From Bacteroidales bacterium (GTDB lineage: Bacteria; Bacteroidota; Bacteroidia; Bacteroidales; UBA932), in assembly GCA_024398365.1 (NCBI GenBank), contig JAKSJG010000011.1, forward strand, positions 1-41,434: a DNA stretch of 41,434 nucleotides. The letters run 5' to 3'. Each line of letters opens with the position of its first letter. Within the stretch, counting starts at the first letter, position 1. The notes under the pieces were generated by a model, which saw only the letters and a program-made list of their open reading frames with translations, had not been told where the DNA came from and did no database searches. Made by a program: the position numbers and the translations under genes. Below, piece after piece: positions 1 through 8,194 of the stretch.

Positions 1-96
1 TCTGTCGTGGATGCGATGAACCAGACCGGTCACGATATCCCGTCGCTCTACAAGGAGACCAGCCTCGGCGGCCTGGCCCGCGAATTCAAGGAATAA
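1..96 (+). CDS. L-serine ammonia-lyase, C-terminal fragment
   Basis: The window opens inside a reading frame of 31 codons that ends in TAA at 94-96. The visible tail, containing the run YKETSLGGLA, resembles the extreme C terminus of the iron-sulfur L-serine ammonia-lyase (serine dehydratase, SdaA-type), which converts L-serine to pyruvate and ammonia in the cytoplasm. Only the tail is visible, so catalytic cysteines cannot be checked. The stop codon abuts the stop codon of the convergent outer-membrane gene with no base between them. The identification rests on one short motif and is moderately secure. Confidence 0.6.
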   Translation, partial: SVVDAMNQTGHDIPSLYKETSLGGLAREFKE

Positions 97-2889
97 CTAA
101 TGATTAAATCTATAGATGAATCGCGCTAATATATAGCTGTTGACGCCGTTGTATTGGGTGATTGATCGCTTCTCGGAAGTGAATGAGCGTGTGATGTTAG
201 GCAGCTGATGCAGAACATCGCACGCTTCTATTTTGAAGGTAGCCTTCTTCTTGAGTCCGACCTGGGACAGGGAAAGGTTCAGAATATGGTAGTTGCGGTT
301 GAATTCGGCATAAGCGAAACCACGCTGGGCCGTAAGGGCGTATGTGGTGGTCAGGCGCATCTTCCATGGGAAAATGAACAATGCCGTGACTCCGGTACCA
401 AGGGTGTAGGGCTGCTGGTTCATATTCGGACGGAGAAGGGACTTCTCGTCGGTAGCTTCTCCGCGAAGTGACATGGTTAGTTCCAGCCAGTCATTGCGGT
501 AATTGCCCTCAAAGCTTTCCTTGATCATGGCGCGTGTGGCCGTGTTAATCTCGTCAGCCTTGAGCTTGCTGTTGTAGAGATAAGCGACATTGTTGTCGTA
601 TCTTCCGCTGAGATGCTCGCTGATCGAGAAACTGCCGTCACCGAAAGTCTTGTTGTAAACCAGAGACCCCGATGCGTTCCACTTTCCATTGATATTCATA
701 GGCGTGACGGTCCTTCCGCCGCTTTCCGGGTCGTAGATTGTGGAGTTGCTGATGCTGTTCTGGTACAGATTGAATGTGGCGTTGCAGATCAGGCTGTTCT
801 GCTTCTTGATGTTGGATCTGTTATATTGCAGATTTGCGGTATGCGTTGTGGTGGTCTCGAGATCAGGGTTGCCGATGTGCTGGTAGAGAGGATTGGTGCC
901 GTTGGACACGGGCATCAGGTCATACACTGACGGACGTGCCGGCGAGGTCTTGTATGTGAATGAGAGCTTCTTGCTCTTCTTCGGCTTGAATTCCAAACGT
1001 ATATGAGGGGATACGGTGAGCAGCGGCGTTATGTGGGTCTGCAGTTCGCCGTCCTCATAATATTCGAGCCTTGTCACGGGCCTGCGCATCACTTCACCCA
1101 AGGTGAAGTTGAATTTTTTCCTGACATAGCGTATGCTCATCTGGTGATATACCGAACCGGAGGTGAATACGGCGTCGGAACTGAAAGCGTCCTGATGACA
1201 GGCGGCCAGGTCGGACGGGAGGGAGGCGAGCATTGTCGTGCGGCGTCTGAAACCCGCCACGCTCCATCCGCTTTCAGCAAGGTCATAGACGTCGCGGATG
1301 TTGTGCGTGCGGCTGTGGTCGTAGCGCAGGGTGGTCTGGAAGTGGAAGCCCTTGCCAAGCGGCTCATTGTAAGATATCTGGGAGAACCAGCTGCGTATGT
1401 CCGAGTTGCTGCCGGTGTACATCTTGCGTGACAGTGACGAGTCAGGATTGCTCTTGTATCTGTAGTATCGTGTGTAATAATCAGTGCCCTGGTCAGTGAT
1501 GTTGCTTGTCATTGTTCCGCCGGCAATGAAGCTTATTGTGCGGCCCTTCTTTTTGGGGAAACGATAGGTTAAATGAATGTCAGCGGTGCCGCTGTATTTG
1601 CGGGTGATATTGTTGCTGTAGTTGTTGGTGCTGGTCTTGATGATATCGCGGATCTCCTCATCGCCGAGACCTTCCGGATCCGACATGTAGTTGCCTCCGA
1701 TGGTGTGTGAGAAGCTGTCGGAGATGGTGGAGTTGAATTTCGGCTTGGAGAGGATTGTAATCTGTGATGTAGGATTCCATTCCAGTGTGAAATCACCCTT
1801 CGGCGTGTTGCCGTTGTTTATGCTTTCACCGTTTGAAGTGGTGAAATAATTGCCGCTGGAGACGATGTGCTCGGCTTCGGAGTCGGACGTGGACTCCTTG
1901 TGGTTGCCATTGTAGTGCACGTTACCGTTAACCTTGAATGTCTTGCTCTTCGAGGTGAAGGTGAAGCCGCCTTCACGCTTGTCGTTATTGCCTCCTGAGC
2001 CGCCTCCCAGCTGCGTGCGGCTGGCATCGTTCATGGATATGTTACCATTGAGATTGTTGGCGCCGGCCATTATGGTGCGCTGGTAGTCTTTCTTGATTTT
2101 GTTGGCATTGAGGCGGGCTGTATATCGCTGATCCGTACCATAGCCTGTATTGATATTGCCTTTCCAACCCTCCAGCATATCCTTCTTGATCTTAATGTCC
2201 AGCACCGGTACTTCCTCTCCGTCATCTATGCCCGTGATGCGGGCGAAATCTGACTCTTTCTCGTAGGCATGTATCTTCTCGATCATATCAGCACTCAGGC
2301 TCTGGAGTCCTGCGCGTATGTTGCCTGCAAAGAAATGCTCGCCGTTGATCAGCAACTCGGAGATCGGGCGGCCCTGGAGCATTATGGTTTCACCCTGGAT
2401 CTCGAGTCCCGGGATCTTCTTCAGCAGATCCTCAAGCATAGCATCCTCGCTCAGTCGCATCGCCGCCGGGTTGTAAACCACTGTGTCCGCCACGACTGAT
2501 GTGATCGGGGCCTGTGCAGTGACCTTGGCGCTTTCTAGCACCTCGGAATCCAGCGCCAGGCGTATGTCTGACAACTCCATTCCGCCGGCAGAGTGGGTGA
2601 GGTGTATGTTGCGGTATTCGGTGGTGAAGCCGAGACAGGAAATCTTGACAATATAGTCTCCGGCATTGGCGCGCAGCGTGAAATGTCCGTCATTGTCAGT
2701 GACAGTACCCACTACGGAAGCGCTGTCGCGTACGGAAAGCAACTGTATGGCGGCCTGAATGACAGGCAGCGAAGTGTCTTCTTCGAGAATGGTTCCTGAC
2801 AGGGGGAGAGGTACCTGGGCGGACGAGAAACTATATATAAAAAGTGCAGCCAGAGCTGCAATTATCTTCGATTTGTTCTTTTTTCTCAT
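97..2889 (-). CDS. outer-membrane beta-barrel protein with CarboxypepD_reg-like N-terminus (TonB-receptor-like)
   Basis: Predicted 930-residue outer-membrane protein. I start it at ATG 2889 (MRKKNKSKIIAALA), not at the upstream in-frame ATG at 2910, because a signal peptide starts there and ends near FSSAQ, and because a -7 element lies directly upstream. After the signal peptide comes a carboxypeptidase-regulatory-like beta-sandwich (about residues 28-120: GTILEEDTSLPVIQAAIQL, then GDYIVKISCLGF). A plug-like segment follows (LEDLLKKIPGLEIQG), then a long beta-rich barrel ending in the aromatic strand ILARFIYRFNH. This architecture matches the outer membrane beta-barrel family (OMP_b-brl_3) related to SusC/TonB receptors. 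No TonB box or SusD-like partner is visible, so the ligand is unknown. It is monocistronic, divergent from the metallopeptidase gene. Confidence 0.85.
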   Translation of the reverse strand: MRKKNKSKIIAALAALFIYSFSSAQVPLPLSGTILEEDTSLPVIQAAIQLLSVRDSASVVGTVTDNDGHFTLRANAGDYIVKISCLGFTTEYRNIHLTHSAGGMELSDIRLALDSEVLESAKVTAQAPITSVVADTVVYNPAAMRLSEDAMLEDLLKKIPGLEIQGETIMLQGRPISELLINGEHFFAGNIRAGLQSLSADMIEKIHAYEKESDFARITGIDDGEEVPVLDIKIKKDMLEGWKGNINTGYGTDQRYTARLNANKIKKDYQRTIMAGANNLNGNISMNDASRTQLGGGSGGNNDKREGGFTFTSKSKTFKVNGNVHYNGNHKESTSDSEAEHIVSSGNYFTTSNGESINNGNTPKGDFTLEWNPTSQITILSKPKFNSTISDSFSHTIGGNYMSDPEGLGDEEIRDIIKTSTNNYSNNITRKYSGTADIHLTYRFPKKKGRTISFIAGGTMTSNITDQGTDYYTRYYRYKSNPDSSLSRKMYTGSNSDIRSWFSQISYNEPLGKGFHFQTTLRYDHSRTHNIRDVYDLAESGWSVAGFRRRTTMLASLPSDLAACHQDAFSSDAVFTSGSVYHQMSIRYVRKKFNFTLGEVMRRPVTRLEYYEDGELQTHITPLLTVSPHIRLEFKPKKSKKLSFTYKTSPARPSVYDLMPVSNGTNPLYQHIGNPDLETTTTHTANLQYNRSNIKKQNSLICNATFNLYQNSISNSTIYDPESGGRTVTPMNINGKWNASGSLVYNKTFGDGSFSISEHLSGRYDNNVAYLYNSKLKADEINTATRAMIKESFEGNYRNDWLELTMSLRGEATDEKSLLRPNMNQQPYTLGTGVTALFIFPWKMRLTTTYALTAQRGFAYAEFNRNYHILNLSLSQVGLKKKATFKIEACDVLHQLPNITRSFTSEKRSITQYNGVNSYILARFIYRFNH

Positions 2890-2897
2890 ATATATTG

Positions 2898-2905
2898 CAA
2901 ATATA
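2898..2905 (-). promoter_or_regulatory. -7 element TATATTTG of the outer-membrane barrel gene
   Basis: On the minus strand this is TATATTTG, a perfect match to the Bacteroidota sigma-ABfr -7 consensus TAnnTTTG. Only 8 nt separate it from ATG 2889, so the 5' leader would be just a few nucleotides long. No convincing -33 TTTG is seen. Confidence 0.5.
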
Positions 2906-2920
2906 ATCAATAAAAATTGG

Positions 2921-2928
2921 TATCTTTG
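2921..2928 (+). promoter_or_regulatory. -7 element TATCTTTG of the metallopeptidase gene
   Basis: Perfect TAnnTTTG match 35 nt upstream of ATG 2964. It is divergent from the barrel-gene promoter, whose -7 element lies 15 bp away on the other strand, so the two promoters share DNA. Confidence 0.6.
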
Positions 2929-2963
2929 AATAATAATTACACTTTTGATAAAGTTATAGGATC

Positions 2964-3830
2964 ATGAGACTCGACGGAAGAAGAGAAAGTACAAACGTAG
3001 ATGACCGCAGAGGCAGCACAGCCAGGACGGTCGGAGGCATCGGTATCGGTGGTGCAATCATAGTAGGACTCATCACTTTGCTTATGAACGGCGGCAACCT
3101 TGGGCAGGCTATTCAGACAGCCAGTTCAATGGCGGGCCAGCAGCAGAGCGCCAGCCAGCCTTATCAGCCAACGGCTGAGGAAGAGGAGCTCGCAACGTTC
3201 GCGAAGCAGATCCTCGCCGGAACCGAAGACGTGTGGACAGAGATATTCAGGCAGTACGGCAAGACATACTATCCTCCTAAGCTAGTGCTTTTCACAGATG
3301 CAGTGCAGTCCGGATGCGGCGGAGCAAGCGCTTCCAGCGGTCCTTTCTACTGCAGTGCCGACCAGTGCGTATATCTTGACCTCTCATTCTTCTCTTCAAT
3401 GAAGGAGCAGCTTGGCGCAGACGGAGATTTCGCGTATGCGTATGTCATTGCGCATGAAGTCGGACACCACGTGCAGTATCTGCTCGGCACGCTGCAGGAG
3501 GCACATCAGCAGATGAGCCGCAGCAGCGAGAAGATCAGCAACCAGATCAGCGTGCGCCTCGAACTTCAGGCAGACTTCTATGCAGGAGTATGGGCAAACA
3601 ACGACAACAAGATGTTCCGCTCACTTGAGGCCGGTGACATTGACGAAGGCATGGCAATTGCATCCAAGATCGGCGATGACTATCTCCAGAAGAAAGCTTA
3701 TGGCCGCACCATACCTGACTCATTCAACCATGGTACTTCAGATCAGCGTTCACGCTGGCTCAAGAAAGGCCTCTCATCAGGCAATATCCAGCTCGGTGAC
3801 ACATTCTCACCTGACTACAGATCACTTTAA
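2964..3830 (+). CDS. neutral zinc metallopeptidase (YpfJ-type, membrane anchored)
   Basis: 288 residues. The N-terminal MRLDGRRESTNVDDRRG stretch is typical of the YpfJ/neutral zinc metallopeptidase family (PF04228). It is followed by a hydrophobic glycine-rich segment (about residues 22-42) that probably anchors the protein, then a Gln/Ser-rich linker. The zinc site HEVGHHVQ is intact (His164, Glu165, His168), and a downstream LELQAD motif supplies the likely third ligand. Length is normal for the family. Physiological substrates of this family are not established. The next gene begins 3 nt after the stop, suggesting one transcript with the TIGR04076, OmpA-like and small membrane genes. Confidence 0.9.
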   Translation: MRLDGRRESTNVDDRRGSTARTVGGIGIGGAIIVGLITLLMNGGNLGQAIQTASSMAGQQQSASQPYQPTAEEEELATFAKQILAGTEDVWTEIFRQYGKTYYPPKLVLFTDAVQSGCGGASASSGPFYCSADQCVYLDLSFFSSMKEQLGADGDFAYAYVIAHEVGHHVQYLLGTLQEAHQQMSRSSEKISNQISVRLELQADFYAGVWANNDNKMFRSLEAGDIDEGMAIASKIGDDYLQKKAYGRTIPDSFNHGTSDQRSRWLKKGLSSGNIQLGDTFSPDYRSL

Positions 3831-3833
3831 AGC

Positions 3834-4136
3834 ATGAAAACAGTCAAGATAACAGTTCTCAAGAAGGTCTTTCATGCAGACCTCGCTGAGAAATACGAAA
3901 ACCAGATAGAGCACGCCTGCGACCTTCAGGAAGGTCAGGTCTTCTATTCAGTGGAAGGCTGCAGACCTGAGGGCTTCTGCGAATCCGCATGGGACTGTCT
4001 CATCAGCTTCGTGCATGTCCTTGCATGCGGCGGCGGCAACTTCTACGACGGCTGGATGAAGGATCCCCACAGTGCGGTGATCTCATGCAATGACGGCATA
4101 CGTCCCGTAAGCTTTCTGGTTGAAACAGTTGAATAA
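3834..4136 (+). CDS. TIGR04076 family protein
   Basis: 100-residue soluble protein that fits the TIGR04076 family of small cysteine-containing proteins: opening MKTVKITVLKKVFHADLAE, then FCESAWDCL, then a C-terminal DGIRPVSFLVE. It has five cysteines (C-DLQEG, GC-R, FC-E, DC-L and AC-GGG among others), which could reflect metal or redox chemistry, but no function is established. It starts 3 nt after the metallopeptidase stop and is followed after 32 nt by the OmpA-like lipoprotein gene. Confidence 0.8.
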   Translation: MKTVKITVLKKVFHADLAEKYENQIEHACDLQEGQVFYSVEGCRPEGFCESAWDCLISFVHVLACGGGNFYDGWMKDPHSAVISCNDGIRPVSFLVETVE

Positions 4137-4168
4137 TTCATTATTAACCTTTTAATATTTTCCAGACA

Positions 4169-4870
4169 ATGAAAAAGACCATTACAGCTCTCATGTGCGC
4201 AGTACTCGTTCTCTCAAGCTGCGGCAACATGTCAAATCTCGCAAAGGGCACTGCTATCGGTGGTGAAGCCGGCCTCGCAGTAGGCGCTATTGCAGGTGCT
4301 ATCGCATCCAAGGTTACTCACAGCGAAAATGCAGGCAAGAACGCTGCAATCGGTGCAGCTATCGGAACTGCAGTAGGTGCTGGTGTAGGTGCTCTCATCG
4401 GCAACAAGATGGATAAGAAGGCTGAGGAAATGGCAGCACTCGAAGGTGCTCAGGTTGAGATCATCAAGGACGCCAACGACCTCGCAGCCATCAAGGTTAC
4501 TTTCGACAGCGGTATCCTCTTCGCTACAGACAAGGCTGACCTCAACAAGGCATCAAAGGACGCCCTCACAAAGTTTGCTGCCAGCATGACTGACATGAAG
4601 GACACTGACGTTGCCATCTACGGTCACACAGACAACACAGGTAGCGCAGCAGTTAACGAGAGACTCTCTCTCCAGCGTGCACAGTCAGTTGCTGACTTCC
4701 TCAAGGGCAAGGGCATGGAAAACAAGATGACTGTTGAAGGCAAGTCTTTCAACGAGCCTGTTGCTGACAACAGCACAGCTGAAGGCCGCAAGCAGAACCG
4801 CCGCGTAGAGGTGTTCATCTCTGCTAACCAGGCTATGATCCAGGCTGCTGAAGACGGTACCCTCAAATAA
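4169..4870 (+). CDS. OmpA-family lipoprotein with glycine-zipper region
   Basis: 233 residues. The signal peptide ends in lipobox LSSC (Cys18), so this is a lipoprotein. Residues about 26-85 form a glycine-zipper segment (repeats of GxxxG/AxxxG type, such as AIGAAIGTAVGAGVGALIG) expected to insert into or pack against membrane. The C-terminal half is an OmpA-like peptidoglycan-binding domain: IYGHTDNTG, then NERLSLQRAQSVADFL, then EGRKQNRRVEV. It probably tethers the outer membrane to the wall. Codon use is strongly biased towards a few codons, as expected for a highly expressed gene. Confidence 0.92.
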   Translation: MKKTITALMCAVLVLSSCGNMSNLAKGTAIGGEAGLAVGAIAGAIASKVTHSENAGKNAAIGAAIGTAVGAGVGALIGNKMDKKAEEMAALEGAQVEIIKDANDLAAIKVTFDSGILFATDKADLNKASKDALTKFAASMTDMKDTDVAIYGHTDNTGSAAVNERLSLQRAQSVADFLKGKGMENKMTVEGKSFNEPVADNSTAEGRKQNRRVEVFISANQAMIQAAEDGTLK

Positions 4871-4872
4871 TC

Positions 4873-5145
4873 ATGGGAAGTTTCAGCATCTGGGAAGTTC
4901 TGTTCCTGCTTTGCTTTGCGTGCAGCTGGCCGTTCTCCATCGCCAAGTCCCTCCGCACAAAGGTGGTGACCGGCAAGAGCCCGCTGTTCATGACGCTTAT
5001 CATACTTGGCTATATTTTCGGAATCATCCACAAGGTCAATTATGATTTCAACTGGGTAGTATATCTGTACGCGTTCAATGCACTTATGGTGCTTACTGAC
5101 CTTGTACTGTATTTCTATTACTCAAGGCATCCGCACGGCAAGTAG
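4873..5145 (+). CDS. small three-helix membrane protein, possibly PQ-loop/SemiSWEET-like
   Basis: 90 residues with three hydrophobic stretches (about 6-22, 37-53, 60-82). The pattern WPFSIAKSLRTKVVTGKS between helices 1 and 2 resembles the PQ-loop/SemiSWEET layout in size and position, but the diagnostic PQ is replaced by PF, so transport activity is uncertain. It begins 2 nt after the OmpA-like gene stop, so it is almost certainly cotranscribed with it. A strong hairpin terminator follows. Confidence 0.75.
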   Translation: MGSFSIWEVLFLLCFACSWPFSIAKSLRTKVVTGKSPLFMTLIILGYIFGIIHKVNYDFNWVVYLYAFNALMVLTDLVLYFYYSRHPHGK

Positions 5146-5167
5146 GAAGCATCAACTTCTACAAATT

Positions 5168-5200
5168 AAAACTCCAGCCCTCGAAAGGCTGGAGTTTTTT
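5168..5200 (+). terminator. intrinsic terminator after the metallopeptidase-OmpA operon
   Basis: A 12-bp stem (AAAACTCCAGCC pairing with GGCTGGAGTTTT) with a 7-nt loop, running into TTTTTT. It starts 22 nt after the stop at 5145. The A-rich left flank could give weak termination on the other strand. It directly abuts the next promoter. Confidence 0.9.
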
Positions 5201-5202
5201 CA

Positions 5203-5210
5203 TATATTTG
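5203..5210 (+). promoter_or_regulatory. -7 element TATATTTG of the C45-like hydrolase gene
   Basis: Perfect TAnnTTTG only 3 nt past the terminator U-run and 8 nt before ATG 5219, predicting a leader of only a few nucleotides. The -33 position falls inside the terminator hairpin and shows no TTTG. Confidence 0.5.
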
Positions 5211-5218
5211 TAAGGTAT

Positions 5219-6349
5219 ATGAAACGACTGATAACCATACTCTCTTCTGTCCTTGCCCTGACATCCTGCCATCAGGATAAATCCGACAGGGAAGGACATA
5301 TATACGACGAAGACGGAGTCACCGTCATCGACCTTCACGGCAGCTGGCATCAGATGGGCCGTCAGTACGGCCTGCTGGCTAAAGAGCGTATGGCAGACGT
5401 ACTGAATTACATTGATGGGAAGATTGGCGACAGAGCCGGAAAAAAGGCAGAAGCCGCAGATATTGCAGACAAGCTGTATTCCAACTATCCTGAGCATCTC
5501 AAGGATTTCTTCGCAGGCGTCAGCGCCACTTCCGGACTCAGCCTCGAGCGTGTCAAGCTCTGCAACGCGGTCGAGTACATCGAGGGCACATTCTTCTGCT
5601 CAGCATTGTCCGTATGGGACGGATATGCCAGTGACAAGCTGATATTCGGGCGCAATTATGACGCTGCGAGCTATGCGGAGATTGACAGGGACATTGTAGT
5701 GACTGTCTATCACCCCAAGGACGGTATTCCCGCTGCAACCGTGGGATATGCGGGTGAGATATATTGCGTCAACGGACTGAATGCCAAGGGCATATTCATC
5801 GAACTGAACAACGGCATGCCATCCGCCGGTTGGGATATCCACTGGGAAATGTGCCCGGGTACGACGCAGCTGTTCGAGCTGCTTTTCTCAGCCGCCGGCA
5901 TGGACGACGTTGACCGCTTCTTCGCGGAAAACAACAGTTTCGCATCCTTCATAATCGGCGTGGCTGACAAAAACGAGGCCCGGTCTTACGAATGGTGCTT
6001 TGACGGTGCCAGAAGAGGGGATATGGCGACTCCTGATGGAATGATGGCGGCCGCCAACCATTATGTCAATGGCGGATGGCCGTTCGTCTGCCCGACAAAT
6101 GAAGACAGCTGGAATTCCATCACACGCCGTTGCAATCTTGTCAATCTTGCAGAGACTTACAAGGGAGGCATTGACGTGGAGCGGATGAAGGAGATCATCA
6201 GTACTCCGATCGCTGAAGGCGGGCCGAAGCACGATCTGTTGCGCTATCAGATCGTGACAGTACCGGAAGACCTTGTGATGCACATCAAGTTGCCGTGCAA
6301 CGGCAGATGGTCTGCAATTGACATGAAGAAATATCTTAAACAAAAGTAA
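5219..6349 (+). CDS. C45-like (Ntn-hydrolase) acyltransferase/hydrolase lipoprotein
   Basis: 376 residues from ATG 5219. The longer open frame upstream runs through the terminator and promoter and is rejected; at 5219 a signal peptide with lipobox LTSC (Cys17) begins. The mature protein has the acyl-CoA:6-aminopenicillanic-acid acyltransferase (peptidase C45) layout: a helical N-terminal part with GSWHQMGRQYGLL, then EGTFFCSALSVW followed by IFGRNYDAA. Cys127 is the expected nucleophile. In this family it becomes N-terminal after autoproteolysis, so the product should mature into two chains. The substrate is unknown; amide or acyl transfer on the cell surface or in the periplasm is the inference. 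A choloylglycine-hydrolase-type enzyme is the alternative. Confidence 0.75.
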   Translation: MKRLITILSSVLALTSCHQDKSDREGHIYDEDGVTVIDLHGSWHQMGRQYGLLAKERMADVLNYIDGKIGDRAGKKAEAADIADKLYSNYPEHLKDFFAGVSATSGLSLERVKLCNAVEYIEGTFFCSALSVWDGYASDKLIFGRNYDAASYAEIDRDIVVTVYHPKDGIPAATVGYAGEIYCVNGLNAKGIFIELNNGMPSAGWDIHWEMCPGTTQLFELLFSAAGMDDVDRFFAENNSFASFIIGVADKNEARSYEWCFDGARRGDMATPDGMMAAANHYVNGGWPFVCPTNEDSWNSITRRCNLVNLAETYKGGIDVERMKEIISTPIAEGGPKHDLLRYQIVTVPEDLVMHIKLPCNGRWSAIDMKKYLKQK

Positions 6350-6361
6350 TTCCGGCCAACT

Positions 6362-6607
6362 ATGGGAGACAATTACCGCAAATCTTACGACCGCAGTTCG
6401 TACAATACTGACGAGAGGCGCAAGAATGTTCCTGAAGCAGAGATCAATAAAGGCGGCAAGGGCAGGATCATACTCATTGCACTGATGATCCTGGTCGGCA
6501 TCGTGATAAAACTTTGGCCTGATTCAGCCCCGCGCGGCGAGGAACTTGTCAAGAAGATATACGAATGGGTATCCGTACAGCCTCTGAAATACAATGAAGG
6601 CAAATAA
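6362..6607 (+). CDS. small single-pass membrane protein of unknown function
   Basis: 81 residues: a charged, Tyr/Arg-rich N-terminal half, one hydrophobic helix (about residues 34-50, RIILIALMILVGIVIKLW) and a short acidic tail. No family is recognised. It starts 12 nt after the hydrolase stop, so it is probably cotranscribed. Composition and codon use look like the neighbours. Confidence 0.6.
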   Translation: MGDNYRKSYDRSSYNTDERRKNVPEAEINKGGKGRIILIALMILVGIVIKLWPDSAPRGEELVKKIYEWVSVQPLKYNEGK

Positions 6608-6611
6608 TGAC

Positions 6612-6619
6612 TATATTTG
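6612..6619 (+). promoter_or_regulatory. -7 element TATATTTG of the GNAT gene
   Basis: Perfect TAnnTTTG, 20 nt before ATG 6640, in the gap between the small membrane protein and the acetyltransferase. Confidence 0.6.
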
Positions 6620-6639
6620 TAAATCATATATAGATATTT

Positions 6640-7218
6640 ATGATTGAGATCCGAATCCACGAGATTAACGATATATTCTCCAAATACGCTCTGAAGGCGG
6701 ACAGACTGTATTTCAGCGCTTTCCCGCGCATAGAACGTCATTCGCTGGTCGAACTGCACGGCGCCGCTTCCAAGGACCGTGCTGATTATCTGGCATTCAC
6801 CGATGAGGGTGACGGCAACCCTGTGCCGAAGTTCCTCGGACTTGCATACGTGATCGTCCGCGGAGACGTTGCGTTCCTGCTATATTTCGCCATCGCGCAG
6901 AGGCTGCGCAATTCCGGCTACGGTGCGGCCATCCTTGATCTTCTGCAGAAGAAGTATGAAGGGCTTGACCTTGTACTGCTCATAGAGAGTCTCGAGCAGA
7001 AATGCAATAATATGGAGATGCGCAAACGCCGCAAGCAGTTCTATCTCGCAAACGGCATGCGTGAGACCGGCCTTACTCAGCTGACAGCCGGCAACGAGGC
7101 CATCTATGAGATTCTCAACCACCGCGAGAACTTCGATCTGGAGGCATACAAGGCCATGATCGCCGACTATCCGTTCAAGAGCAGTCTCGAGGATGTAGTT
7201 GAGACAAAATCCTTATAA
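6640..7218 (+). CDS. GNAT family N-acetyltransferase
   Basis: 192 residues. The acetyl-CoA-binding motif A is visible as YFAIAQRLRNSGYGAAILDL (about residues 86-105), preceded by the beta4 strand and followed by VLLIESLE. The segment MRKRRKQFYLANGM matches the usual motif B (FYxxxGF-like). The acceptor substrate is not predictable. It is followed after 3 nt by the glycerophosphodiesterase gene, so the two are probably cotranscribed. Confidence 0.8.
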   Translation: MIEIRIHEINDIFSKYALKADRLYFSAFPRIERHSLVELHGAASKDRADYLAFTDEGDGNPVPKFLGLAYVIVRGDVAFLLYFAIAQRLRNSGYGAAILDLLQKKYEGLDLVLLIESLEQKCNNMEMRKRRKQFYLANGMRETGLTQLTAGNEAIYEILNHRENFDLEAYKAMIADYPFKSSLEDVVETKSL

Positions 7219-7221
7219 CAT

Positions 7222-8187
7222 ATGAAACGTTTCCTACTTCTCGCCGTCCTGGCGATGTCGCTGCTGTCCAACGGCGCGTACGGACGCAGTCCAAAGTATG
7301 CAAACCGCGCTGAGATGATTGCAGCCCAGATACATGACCCTCAGTCAAAATACGTTGTGGTTGTGTGCCACCGCGGCGACTGGCGCAGCTACCCGGAGAA
7401 CAGTGTGGAGGCCATCGCATCCGTTGCCACCATGGGCGGCGACATGGCTGAGATTGACCTGAAGATGACCAAGGACAGCGTCTTGGTGCTTTCGCATGAT
7501 GCAACGCTGGACCGTTGCACTACCGGCAGCGGCAAGATCAGTGACTATACATACGCGGAACTGCTTCAGTTCGACCGCAAGGACCACAAGGGCAATGTGG
7601 TGAAGGGCATGCACATCGCTACTCTTCGCGAAGGCCTTGAGGCTGCAAAGGACAAGATATGCGTAAATGTCGATCAGGGATACGAGTTCTACGAGCAGGT
7701 GCTCGCCATCGCAGAGGAACTTGGTGTGACTGACCAGATTCTGATAAAGGGTTCGCGTCCTATAGACGTGGTGGCCGCTCACGAGTCTGCGCACAGGCAC
7801 AATACCATGTATATGCCGGTCGTCACGCTGAGCGCGCAGTCCGGACGCGAGCTGTTCAAGTCATACATTGACCGCGGAGTGACGCCTCTGGCATACGAAC
7901 TCTGCTGGAAGGCCGGGCAGGATGACCTTTTCCTTGACGCCGTGGCCAAGATCAAGGCGCAGAACAGCAAGGTATGGGTAAACACCCTCTGGGGCTCGAT
8001 CTGCGGCGGCGATGACCGCGCTGATGCAGCCGCATTCAAGACGGGCGATCTTGACTACGTATATGGCAGACTGCTTGACAACGGCGTGTCAATGATACAG
8101 ACTGACCGTCCGGCTCTGCTGATCAAATATCTGCAGGAGAAGGGCAGACATCCTGAATTCAGGAAAGGAAGAATAAGATTCAAGTAG
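7222..8187 (+). CDS. secreted glycerophosphodiester phosphodiesterase family protein
   Basis: 321 residues with a signal peptide (MKRFLLLAVLAMSLLSNGAYG). The GDPD active site is present: HRGDW with His50, PENS, the metal ligands EID (Glu77, Asp79), and SHDATLDRCTTG with the second catalytic His92. Family members hydrolyse glycerophosphodiesters to glycerol-3-phosphate plus an alcohol; here in the periplasm, so scavenging of phospholipid head groups is the likely role. It is convergent with cysK, with 7 nt between the stops. Confidence 0.88.
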   Translation: MKRFLLLAVLAMSLLSNGAYGRSPKYANRAEMIAAQIHDPQSKYVVVVCHRGDWRSYPENSVEAIASVATMGGDMAEIDLKMTKDSVLVLSHDATLDRCTTGSGKISDYTYAELLQFDRKDHKGNVVKGMHIATLREGLEAAKDKICVNVDQGYEFYEQVLAIAEELGVTDQILIKGSRPIDVVAAHESAHRHNTMYMPVVTLSAQSGRELFKSYIDRGVTPLAYELCWKAGQDDLFLDAVAKIKAQNSKVWVNTLWGSICGGDDRADAAAFKTGDLDYVYGRLLDNGVSMIQTDRPALLIKYLQEKGRHPEFRKGRIRFK

Positions 8188-8194
8188 GAGAGAC

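Noticed and set aside
1003-1431. 142-codon plus-strand frame opposite the barrel gene
   Set aside because: It is antisense to a well-supported outer-membrane protein gene and has no recognisable features.
5078-5218. N-terminal extension of the C45-like hydrolase
   Set aside because: It runs through the preceding gene, a strong terminator and the promoter; a signal peptide begins at 5219.
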